33,494 nucleotides of DNA from Pirellulales bacterium (GTDB taxonomy: Bacteria > Planctomycetota > Planctomycetia > Pirellulales > JADZDJ01), in the NCBI GenBank assembly GCA_020851115.1, contig JADZDJ010000056.1:1-33494 (forward strand). The letters are read 5' to 3'. This document shows positions 16,012 through 23,576 of this stretch, one piece after another. A model generated the notes under the pieces. The model saw only the letters and a program-made list of their open reading frames with translations. It had not been told where the DNA came from and did not search any database. The number at the start of each line of letters is the position of its first letter. The stretch's first letter is position 1. The position numbers and the translations under genes were made by a program.

Positions 16012-17256
16012 ATGGCTGCAAAATCGCTCGGCGAGATCGTCGTGATCGGCGGTGGGCCGTCTGGGACAACCGCGGCAACCCTGCTGGCCCAGCAGGGCTG
16101 CAAAGTGACGCTGTTTGAGCGCGAGCGGGGTGCGCGTTTTCATATTGGCGAGTCGCTGATTCCGCAAACCTTCTGGGTGCTCCAGCGACTGGGAATGATC
16201 GAGAAAATGCGTGCCAGCCACTTCGTGAAGAAGTACAGCGTGCAGTTCATCAACTCAACAGGCAAACTGTCCGAGCCGTTTTACTTTTGGGACCACAAGC
16301 CACACGAGTCGTCGCAAACCTGGCAAGTGCGCCGCAGCGAGTTCGACGTGATGATGATCGAAAATGCGCGGGAGCACGGCGTCGATGTGCAGCAAGGCGT
16401 GCGAGTGCTGGAAGTGCTGTTCGAGGGACAGCGCGCGGTTGGCGTGCGAATTCAAGCCGATGACGGCCAGCAGCGCGAAGTGCGAGCCGACGTAGTCGTC
16501 GACGCCAGTGGGCAGAGTTCCATGATGATGGATCGCCTGAAGCTGCGGACTTGGGATCCGCTACTGAAGAAAGCGGCGATCTGGACCTATTGGAAAGGCG
16601 CTCAACGCGACACTGGCAAGGATGAAGGAGCCACACTAGTCCTGCAAGTCAAAGATAAAAAGGGCTGGTTTTGGTACATTCCGCTGCACGACGACATCGT
16701 CAGCGTCGGCGTCGTCGGAGATTGCGACTATTTATTGAAAGGCCGAGATGGCAAAGACAATGAAGCGATTTACTTCGAAGAAGTTTCGCGCTGTCCCGGA
16801 TTACAGCCGCGACTTGCCGGTGCCACGCGGTGCGACGAATTCCGCGTGATCAAGGAGTATTCGTACCGCTCCACAAAATCGGCCGGCGACGGCTGGGTGC
16901 TAATCGGCGATGCCTACGGCTTTCTCGATCCGCTGTATTCTTCGGGCGTGTTGCTTGCGCTCAAGTCGGCATCGTTGGCCGCCGACGCGATCGCGGAGGG
17001 TTTGTCCAAAGGTGATACTTCCGCATCGCAACTCGGCACATGGACGCCTGCGTACAACCGCGGCTTGGACCGCACTCGCCGCTTGGTGTGCGCATTTTAT
17101 GACGGCCTCAGCTTTGGCCGGTTTGTCAAGAAATATCCCGAGTACAAGGGGCAGCTCACGGATCTGCTGATTGGCGACGTCTTCGTCGATGATAAATTCG
17201 ACGAACTGTTCCGTTTGCTGGACGAAATGAAAGCGGAATATGCGACCGCGGGATGA
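16012..17256 (+). CDS. FAD-dependent oxidoreductase, flavin-dependent halogenase-like
   Basis: A 414-residue class A flavoprotein. The FAD dinucleotide motif is G13-G-G15-PS-G18. The second FAD segment is GDAYGFLDPLYSSGV near residues 299-313. Halogenase-type traits are visible: GESLIP at 46-51, a lysine pair K73/K74 (HFVKKY) near where the catalytic lysine of halogenases lies, and W219-F-W-Y-I-P224, matching the WxWxIP motif. These traits also occur in related non-halogenating reductases and monooxygenases, so the reaction is unsettled. No aromatic biosynthesis or peptide-synthetase genes adjoin it. ATG at 16012 has a good AGAGGTG ribosome site five bases upstream, rare in this window. Confidence 0.85.
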   Translation: MAAKSLGEIVVIGGGPSGTTAATLLAQQGCKVTLFERERGARFHIGESLIPQTFWVLQRLGMIEKMRASHFVKKYSVQFINSTGKLSEPFYFWDHKPHESSQTWQVRRSEFDVMMIENAREHGVDVQQGVRVLEVLFEGQRAVGVRIQADDGQQREVRADVVVDASGQSSMMMDRLKLRTWDPLLKKAAIWTYWKGAQRDTGKDEGATLVLQVKDKKGWFWYIPLHDDIVSVGVVGDCDYLLKGRDGKDNEAIYFEEVSRCPGLQPRLAGATRCDEFRVIKEYSYRSTKSAGDGWVLIGDAYGFLDPLYSSGVLLALKSASLAADAIAEGLSKGDTSASQLGTWTPAYNRGLDRTRRLVCAFYDGLSFGRFVKKYPEYKGQLTDLLIGDVFVDDKFDELFRLLDEMKAEYATAG

Positions 17257-17289
17257 GGCCACGGCGCCCACGCCACGAAGGAGGCCGCG

Positions 17290-17937
17290 TCAGACCGGCA
17301 CTTGGTTCGCGGACGGGTCGCCGGCGAGCGAACAATCGTCGGCGTTGGCGGCCAATCCCTGCTCCAGCACCGCAATCGCTTGGCGGAGATAATCTTTGGC
17401 GTTCACCTGCTGGTCGAATCGCTGCGCGAAATGTTCGCAGCCTTCCAGCCAGAAATAGACCAGCCCAAGCACCATGATGCTCAAATAGCGCGGGTCGAGA
17501 TCGTCTCGAATGAGCTTGCGGCGCTGCGAGACTTCGATCCGACGGCGGAGCGTGTTCAAGATGTCGGGCTCGCCGGGCCAAACCTGGAAGTCATTTTCCA
17601 ATCGAGTCCTGGCACACAATTTCAGCAGCATCGGATTCTCGCCGATGTAGTCCATGATCCGCCGCATTTCGACGGGGATGTTCAGCGGCCGATTCATCGC
17701 GCGAGCGGCTTGCGGGAAGCGATGCGCATAGCCCTCAACCAACCGACGCTTGACCGCCGAATACAACTCGTCCTTGCTGCCAAAATGGTGCAGGATCAAC
17801 GGATGAGAAACACCTGAAGCCGCCGAGATGTCGCGGACGGAAGTGGCGGCGAACCCTTGTTCCGCAAAGAGCCGTTCCGCGGCGCGCAGCACGGCTTGGC
17901 GAGTAGCATCGGCGTCTCGACTACGGTCTTCGGCCAT
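17290..17937 (-). CDS. TetR/AcrR family transcriptional regulator
   Basis: A likely repressor of the divergent efflux operon. The 215-residue product has the N-terminal helix-turn-helix: RAAERLFAEQGFAATSVRDI then AASGVSHPLILHHFGSKDEL (about residues 18-57), the standard TetR DNA-binding domain. The C-terminal ligand and dimer domain is variable and includes MVLGLVYFWLEGCEHFAQRF. ATG at 17937 is preferred over TTG at 17949 since the extra residues add nothing to the domain. A perfect palindrome in the 319-base gap to the RND adaptor gene is the obvious operator. The inducing ligand is unknown. Confidence 0.9.
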   Translation of the reverse strand: MAEDRSRDADATRQAVLRAAERLFAEQGFAATSVRDISAASGVSHPLILHHFGSKDELYSAVKRRLVEGYAHRFPQAARAMNRPLNIPVEMRRIMDYIGENPMLLKLCARTRLENDFQVWPGEPDILNTLRRRIEVSQRRKLIRDDLDPRYLSIMVLGLVYFWLEGCEHFAQRFDQQVNAKDYLRQAIAVLEQGLAANADDCSLAGDPSANQVPV

Positions 17938-18199
17938 GGAAACTTTCAAAAATGCAACGGTTGGTCAACTGATTTAAGAGCTTTGAGCGGGCGACGCTCC
18001 GCCATCAACCCTGCGCGAACCTCTACGGTTCTTATTCATGTCTACCGTATCGCACCGAACGACAAATGGCCGATTCGACGAAAAACAGCCAAGAAACTCG
18101 CTCTAACGCGGAGGGCGGGCAGTCGATCGCCAGCAGAGCCTAATTTCGCCGCCGAGCATTGCGCAAGCGGTCAGCGAACTTGATCCACCCGCCCCAACC

Positions 18200-18217
18200 A
18201 TTTACCATATGGTAAAT
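18200..18217. promoter_or_regulatory. 18-bp perfect palindrome, probable TetR operator
   Basis: ATTTACCATATGGTAAAT is identical to its reverse complement. It lies between the divergent tetR-type and RND adaptor genes, 39 bases before the adaptor ATG, and overlaps the proposed -35 region. Size, symmetry and place fit a TetR-family operator. Confidence 0.65.
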
Positions 18218-18229
18218 AAAGTATATTAT
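18201..18229 (+). promoter_or_regulatory. Proposed promoter of the RND operon
   Basis: TTTACC (18201-18206), a 17-base spacer and TATTAT (18224-18229) give a plausible promoter. Its -35 box and spacer lie inside the palindrome, so a bound repressor would block polymerase. Confidence 0.45.
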
Positions 18230-18256
18230 CAAGAGGCGTAAAAGGGCAATTTGGCG

Positions 18257-19606
18257 ATGGATTTTCTCAAAAGACAACGACAATTTCGCGGCACGGTGGG
18301 AGTCTTGTTGGCGGCCGCCGTCGTTGTCGGCTGCGCGCCGAAGAACAAGTTTCAAGAGCCACCGCCGCCGGAAGTCACCGTTGCGCATCCGGTGCAGCAA
18401 GATGTGACGAGCTATTTGGAGATCACGGGAATGGCCCATCCCGTGCTGACGGTTGAAATTCGCGCCCGCGTTCGTGGCTTTCTTAAAGAGCGGCTCGTCG
18501 CGGAAGGTTCGAGTGTGAAGCAAGGACAATTGCTGTTGGTGATCGACGAAGAACCGTTTCGCGTGCAGCTCGACCAGGCCAAAGCGAAATTGGCAGAGGC
18601 CGAAGCAGCCCTACAAAAAGCGCAACAGTCGCAGTCGCGAGAAATGGCACAAGCTCAATTGGCACTCGACGAATCGCAATTGAGGCTTGCCAAGGCCGAG
18701 GAGCAACGGCTGAGCAAGTTGATTGCCACCCGAGCCGTGACTGCCGACGAATGGGATCGAGCCGTGGCCACGCGACAGAAATGCGAAGCGCAAGTGCAAT
18801 CGACCCTGGCCAATGTGAAGCAAGCGGATGCGGATTACGGCACCAATATCTTGTCGGCCAAAGCAAATATCTCCGCGGCGAGCAACGCAGTCCGAAATGC
18901 GGAAATCGAACTGGGATACTGCCGTATCGCATCACCGATTGACGGTCGCATTGGTCGCGTGAACTTCGACGTCGGTAATCTGGTGGGTGACGGTCAAGCT
19001 TCGCTGCTGGCGACGGTGATGAAAATTGACCCGATTTACACCTACACGAACCTGAGTGTCGACAACTTCTTGAAATATCGCAACGCGGCCGGCAATTCGA
19101 CGGCTCCCAGCGCCGAGCAGCGGACGATCGAAGTGGAATTGGAATTGCCTTACGAACAGGGTTATCCGCATCGAGGACATGTCGATTACTACGACCCGCA
19201 GGTCGACAAGGGAACCGGCACGATTGAAGTTCGCAGCGTTTTTCCCAATTCTGAGGGGACAATCTTGCCCGGCATGTACGCGCGGCTGCGGGTGCCGGTT
19301 TCGCACAAGCAAAACGCGCTGCTCGTGCCCGACCGGGCTTTGAGCGTCGATCAGTCGGGCCAATACTTGCTCGTGGTTGGCGAGGGAGACAAAGTGGAGT
19401 ATCGACAAGTTCAGGTCGGCTCGCAGCAATCGGGGCTACGCGAAGTGGAGGGAAAAGTTGGGCCGCAAGACCGGGTGATTGTCGAAGGTTTGTTGCGCGC
19501 CCGCCCCGGCAGCAAGGTCGTGCCAAAGTTTGCCGTCCAGTCCGCTCCAACATCCAAGGCGCCACTCGAACAACAAGCCGACGCGGGCCAGCCGCCGCAG
19601 CGTTAA
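18257..19606 (+). CDS. RND efflux periplasmic adaptor subunit (membrane fusion lipoprotein)
   Basis: Links an inner-membrane RND pump to an outer-membrane channel. The 449-residue protein begins with a lipoprotein signal: a hydrophobic VGVLLAAAVVVG followed by cysteine, the probable lipidation site near residue 26. The order of domains is that of AcrA/MexA: a lipoyl half (IRARVRGFLKERLVAEGSSV, VKQGQLLLVIDEEPF), a long alpha-helical hairpin (about residues 100-210, rich in Ala, Gln and Lys), the second lipoyl half (IASPIDGRIGRVNFDVGNLV), then beta-barrel and membrane-proximal domains (TILPGMYARLRVPV). ATG at 18257 is chosen over TTG at 18251. It is followed 18 bases later by the pump gene. No outer-membrane channel gene is in the window. 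Confidence 0.93.
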   Translation: MDFLKRQRQFRGTVGVLLAAAVVVGCAPKNKFQEPPPPEVTVAHPVQQDVTSYLEITGMAHPVLTVEIRARVRGFLKERLVAEGSSVKQGQLLLVIDEEPFRVQLDQAKAKLAEAEAALQKAQQSQSREMAQAQLALDESQLRLAKAEEQRLSKLIATRAVTADEWDRAVATRQKCEAQVQSTLANVKQADADYGTNILSAKANISAASNAVRNAEIELGYCRIASPIDGRIGRVNFDVGNLVGDGQASLLATVMKIDPIYTYTNLSVDNFLKYRNAAGNSTAPSAEQRTIEVELELPYEQGYPHRGHVDYYDPQVDKGTGTIEVRSVFPNSEGTILPGMYARLRVPVSHKQNALLVPDRALSVDQSGQYLLVVGEGDKVEYRQVQVGSQQSGLREVEGKVGPQDRVIVEGLLRARPGSKVVPKFAVQSAPTSKAPLEQQADAGQPPQR

Positions 19607-19624
19607 CCGTCTCGCCCCAGAAGC

Positions 19625-22600
19625 ATGTTTTCTCGTTTCTTTGTCGATCGACCAATTTTTGCCAACGTCATCGCCATTGTGACGATGATCGTCGGCGGCG
19701 TTGCGCTGTTTGGTCTGCCGGTCGAGCGCTACCCAAATATCACGCCGCCGACCGTGGTGGTGACGGCGTTGTATCCCGGGGCCGATGCCCGAACGGTTTC
19801 CGACACGGTTGCCGAACAGATCGAGCAGGAAGTCAACGGTGTCGAAGGCATGCTATATATGTCGTCGAACTGTTCCAGCAATGGATCGTATTCATTGACG
19901 GTGACGTTTGAGGTGGGCACGAATTTGGACGAAGCTCAGGTGCTCGTGCAAAATCGCGTGGCGATCGCCATGCCAAAATTGCCGCAGGAAGTGCAGCGCC
20001 AAGGCGTGACCACGAAGAAGCAATCGACCAACATCGTGTTGGCGGTTTCGCTGTGCTCGCCGAATGATCGGTTCGACGATCTGTATTTGCACAACTATGC
20101 AGCGCTGCGCGTGAAAGACGAACTCAGTCGCCTCGAAGGCGTGGGGGACATCAACGTCATCGGCAGCGGCACCTACGGCATGCGCGTGTGGGTCGATCCG
20201 GAAAAGCTCAAGGCGCGAAACCTGGTCATGGAAGACGTGCTGAGCGCCATCCGCGAGCAGAACGTGCAAGTGGCGGCTGGGCAAGTGGGGCAGTATCCCT
20301 CGCCCGAGTCGCAATCGTTTCAATACAACGTTACCACGCGCGGCCGGTTAAGCGATCCGGAGCAATTCGGCGAGATTATCATTAAGGCTGACGATGCGGG
20401 GCTAGATCGGGCGAACAGCGGTTCGCCGGCGACACGCGTCATTCGCATCAAAGACGTGGCTCGCGTCGAACTCGGGTCGCAAGGTTACGAGCAATGGTGC
20501 GAGATCGGCGGCAAGCCGGCGGCCACGCTGGTGGTGTTTCAGTTGCCCGACGCGAATGCGATGGAAGTCAGCGACCGCGTACTCGAGGCCATGGAAACGC
20601 TGAAGCCTTCGTTTCCCGAAGGTCTGGATTATTTTATCCCGTTCAACACCACGATCTTCGTCGAAGAATCGATCCACGAAGTCTACAAGACGCTTGCCGA
20701 AGCCGGCGCGCTGGTGCTGATCGTCATTTTGGTCTTTCTGCAGGACTGGCGAGCGGTGCTGATCCCCGCCACAACCGTGCCGGTGACGATCATCGGCGCT
20801 TTTGCCGCGATGGCGGCGCTAGGCTTTTCGGTGAACATGCTGACGTTGTTCGGCTTGGTGCTGGCCATTGGCATCGTGGTGGATGATGCGATCGTGATTG
20901 TCGAAAACGCCGTACACCACATCGATCGGAGCCGATTGTCTCCCAAGCAGGCCACGATTCGAGCCATGTCGGAAGTGCTCGGCCCGATCATCGGCATTAC
21001 GCTCGTGCTGATGGCGGTGTTCTTGCCGACGATCTTTTTGCGGGGCATTACGGGGCAGCTTTATCGGCAATTCGCCTTGACGATTGCAGCGACCGCGCTG
21101 ATCAGCGCTCTCAACGCAGTGACGCTCAAGCCGGCACAATGCGCGGTTTATTTACGCCCCACGGCCACACGGAAGAACATCTTTTATCGCGGCTTCAATC
21201 GAATTTACGATCGGTGCGAGCAAGCCTACACGGCCATCGTGCGACGGCTGGTGCGCATTCCCGCCGTCATGATGCTATTGTTTTTCTTGTTAGCCGGCTT
21301 CAGCGGTTGGTGGTTCATGCAACTGCCGACGGGATTTTTCCCCACCGAAGACCAGGGGTATGCGATGATCGCTTTGCAATTGCCCGATGCCGCTTCGCAA
21401 AACCGCACGCGCTCCGTTGTCGAACAAGCCAATCGTATCTTGAAGGAGACGCCTGGCATTCGGAACTGGTTCTTGCTGGGCGGAATGTCGATGCTCGATC
21501 GCTCGATCGCTTCGAATGCCGCGGCCATTTATATTTCGTTCACTCCCTGGTCGGAGCGAACGACGCCGGAATTGAGCCAAGACGCGATTCTCGGCAATCT
21601 GCGAACGCGGTTTCTGCAATTGCGCGAGGCGCAGTTTATGCTCTTTCCTCCGCCGGCGATTAATGGATTGGGCAATGCGAGCGGATTTGAAATGCAGATT
21701 GAGGATCGCTCCGGCGTAGGCATGGCGGAATTGCAAAAGAGCGTGGTGGGCGTCATGGAGGCCGCCAGCACACAGTCTGGTTTGATGGGCATGCGGAGCA
21801 CGTTTCGCGCTGAGGTGCCGATGATCTTCGTCGACGTCGATCGAGAAAAGGCCAAGAGCTTGGGCGTATCGCTCGATTCAATTTTCGGCACTTTGCAGAC
21901 GGCTTTGGGGTCGAGCTATGTGAACGACTTCAACAAATTTGGCCGGACGTTTCAGGTGCGAGTCCAGGCTGACGAACAATTTCGGCTGGAGCCGGAAGAC
22001 ATCGCCAAATTTGAAGTTCGCGACAAACAAGGCAAGATGATTCCACTGGGCGCGCTGGTGAAAGTCGAAAAGCGATTGGGACCGCTGATCGTGCCGCGGT
22101 ACAACAAATACCCATCGGCCTCGGTGGGCGGCAATGCAGCGCCGGGCTACAGCTCTGGCGAAGCGATGGCCTTGATGGACGAAATCGCGGGCCGCACCTT
22201 ACCGGCTTCGATGGGCTACGAGTGGACAGGAATGTCGTTCCAAGAGAAGCGGGCTGGCTCGCAAGCGATTTGGGTCTTTGGCTTGGCGGTGTTGATGGTG
22301 TATTTGGTGCTTGCCGCCCAGTACGAAAGCTGGATGCTACCGGCCGCAGTGATCTTGGTCGTGCCGCTGGCGCTGCTGGGGACGGTGGCCGCCGTGGCGG
22401 CTCGCGGCATGGACAACAACATTTATACGCAGGTGGGCGTGGTGCTAATTATTGCCCTGGCCAGCAAGAACGCGATTTTGATTGTCGAATTCGCCCGCGA
22501 GCTACGCCATCAGGGGCGTTCGATCTTGGATGCGGCGATCGAAGCATCGCGGCTTCGTTTTCGGCCAATTTTGATGACCTCGTTCGCATTTATTCTCGGT

Positions 22601-22855
22601 ATTCTGCCCTTGGTGAATGCCAGCGGGGCCGGCGCGGCAAGCCGCCGTTCGCTGGGCACCGCCGTATTTGGCGGGATGTTGGCGGCAACGCTATTGGCGG
22701 TGTTCTTTATTCCGGTCTTCTATGTGGTCGTGCAACGGCTCCGCGAATTGAGGAAGCCAAAGCAACCAGAAATCGACCGAGGATCGGCGCCGCACGAGCA
22801 TCATGGCAACGGCCATTTGGAACTGTTGGCCGAGGAGTTGACGGCCCACGGCTAG
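19625..22855 (+). CDS. RND multidrug efflux permease (AcrB/HAE1 family)
   Basis: A proton-driven trimeric pump of the inner membrane, 1076 residues. The start MFSRFFVDRPIFANVIAIV is the typical first transmembrane helix, and twelve helices in two groups follow, each with a large periplasmic loop. The proton relay is intact: D420-D421 in GIVVDDAIVIVEN (helix 4) and K948 in ALASKNAILIVEF (helix 10). The conserved periplasmic start RYPNITPPTVVVTALYPGAD is also present. The C-terminal 35 residues are hydrophilic with His and Glu (HEHHGNGHLE). The substrate is unknown; the HAE1-type relay suggests hydrophobic drugs rather than metals. It is cotranscribed with the adaptor and probably under the TetR regulator. 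Confidence 0.96.
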   Translation: MFSRFFVDRPIFANVIAIVTMIVGGVALFGLPVERYPNITPPTVVVTALYPGADARTVSDTVAEQIEQEVNGVEGMLYMSSNCSSNGSYSLTVTFEVGTNLDEAQVLVQNRVAIAMPKLPQEVQRQGVTTKKQSTNIVLAVSLCSPNDRFDDLYLHNYAALRVKDELSRLEGVGDINVIGSGTYGMRVWVDPEKLKARNLVMEDVLSAIREQNVQVAAGQVGQYPSPESQSFQYNVTTRGRLSDPEQFGEIIIKADDAGLDRANSGSPATRVIRIKDVARVELGSQGYEQWCEIGGKPAATLVVFQLPDANAMEVSDRVLEAMETLKPSFPEGLDYFIPFNTTIFVEESIHEVYKTLAEAGALVLIVILVFLQDWRAVLIPATTVPVTIIGAFAAMAALGFSVNMLTLFGLVLAIGIVVDDAIVIVENAVHHIDRSRLSPKQATIRAMSEVLGPIIGITLVLMAVFLPTIFLRGITGQLYRQFALTIAATALISALNAVTLKPAQCAVYLRPTATRKNIFYRGFNRIYDRCEQAYTAIVRRLVRIPAVMMLLFFLLAGFSGWWFMQLPTGFFPTEDQGYAMIALQLPDAASQNRTRSVVEQANRILKETPGIRNWFLLGGMSMLDRSIASNAAAIYISFTPWSERTTPELSQDAILGNLRTRFLQLREAQFMLFPPPAINGLGNASGFEMQIEDRSGVGMAELQKSVVGVMEAASTQSGLMGMRSTFRAEVPMIFVDVDREKAKSLGVSLDSIFGTLQTALGSSYVNDFNKFGRTFQVRVQADEQFRLEPEDIAKFEVRDKQGKMIPLGALVKVEKRLGPLIVPRYNKYPSASVGGNAAPGYSSGEAMALMDEIAGRTLPASMGYEWTGMSFQEKRAGSQAIWVFGLAVLMVYLVLAAQYESWMLPAAVILVVPLALLGTVAAVAARGMDNNIYTQVGVVLIIALASKNAILIVEFARELRHQGRSILDAAIEASRLRFRPILMTSFAFILGILPLVNASGAGAASRRSLGTAVFGGMLAATLLAVFFIPVFYVVVQRLRELRKPKQPEIDRGSAPHEHHGNGHLELLAEELTAHG

Positions 22856-22996
22856 CCTGGATTTGCCTGTTTTCTTCAACCGACGCAAATTTTCCTCGGG
22901 CAAACGGCTATAGTGAACCCTCGCTGCGGCGAGAGAACGGACAACCGGCTTCGCTACCACCTCGCCGTGGCTGCTTCGCTGCCAGGTGATTCCGGG

Positions 22997-23002
22997 TATA
23001 AT
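22997..23002 (+). promoter_or_regulatory. Consensus -10 box (TATAAT) placing the start site at the ATG
   Basis: A perfect TATAAT ends 7 bases before the ATG at 23010, so transcription would begin at or next to the start codon. The -35 region is weak; GGG precedes the box. This implies a leaderless message for the membrane protein and GTPase operon. Confidence 0.5.
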
Positions 23003-23009
23003 TTCTAGC

Positions 23010-23576
23010 ATGTCCGTCGGACCTCTTCACAAACTGCCGCATGCTGTTGATCCTCCACAGTTTCGATTGCGGACGTTGTTTTTCGTCGTCACGCTCTGCG
23101 GCTTGCTTTTTGGCGTGATGCATGCATTGGGGCCGATTGTCTCGGCCGCGCTGTTGATGGCGCTCATGACGGTTGGCTTGCATATCGCGGGCAATGCGCT
23201 GGGCACATCGCGGCGAGACGAATCGACCGAATGGTTCGGCACCGCGACGCGAAGCGCCACGGACGACATCGAAATGGCTGAACGCATCGCCGCGGCGACA
23301 GCCGCGCATCGCTTGCGCGAGCATACGCCCCTGGGTTGGATCATTCGCGCCACGACCCTGTTCGGGGCTGCATTGGGAATGGTTTTGGGAATGGTTTTGC
23401 TCCACGAATGGACGAAAGGAAAGTGGCCCGGATTGATTTTGGGCGCAATGTCGGCCGGCGTGTTGGGTGGGTTTTTGGGCTTCCTCAGCGGCGGCTTTCT
23501 CGAAATCATGCGGCGGGCGTGGTGGCAGGCGAGTACTGAATCTCGGCGCGACAAGATGAGAACGCGCAATGGCTGA
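23010..23576 (+). CDS. Four-segment membrane protein, first gene of GTPase operon
   Basis: A 188-residue hydrophobic protein of unknown function. The start FRLRTLFFVVTLCGLLFGVM (residues 18-37) resembles the FRLRTL-type membrane segment common in planctomycete proteins. Hydrophobic stretches fall near residues 22-40, 43-64, 110-131 and 139-165, with a polar, charged loop (65-108) between the two pairs. The third segment contains GMVLGMVL, encoded by an exact 12-base tandem repeat at 23375-23398. ATG at 23010 is preferred to the upstream GTG at 22986, since a TATAAT box lies just before the ATG. Its stop overlaps the next start by 8 bases, implying translational coupling with the GTPase gene and a shared job. 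Confidence 0.75.
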   Translation: MSVGPLHKLPHAVDPPQFRLRTLFFVVTLCGLLFGVMHALGPIVSAALLMALMTVGLHIAGNALGTSRRDESTEWFGTATRSATDDIEMAERIAAATAAHRLREHTPLGWIIRATTLFGAALGMVLGMVLLHEWTKGKWPGLILGAMSAGVLGGFLGFLSGGFLEIMRRAWWQASTESRRDKMRTRNG

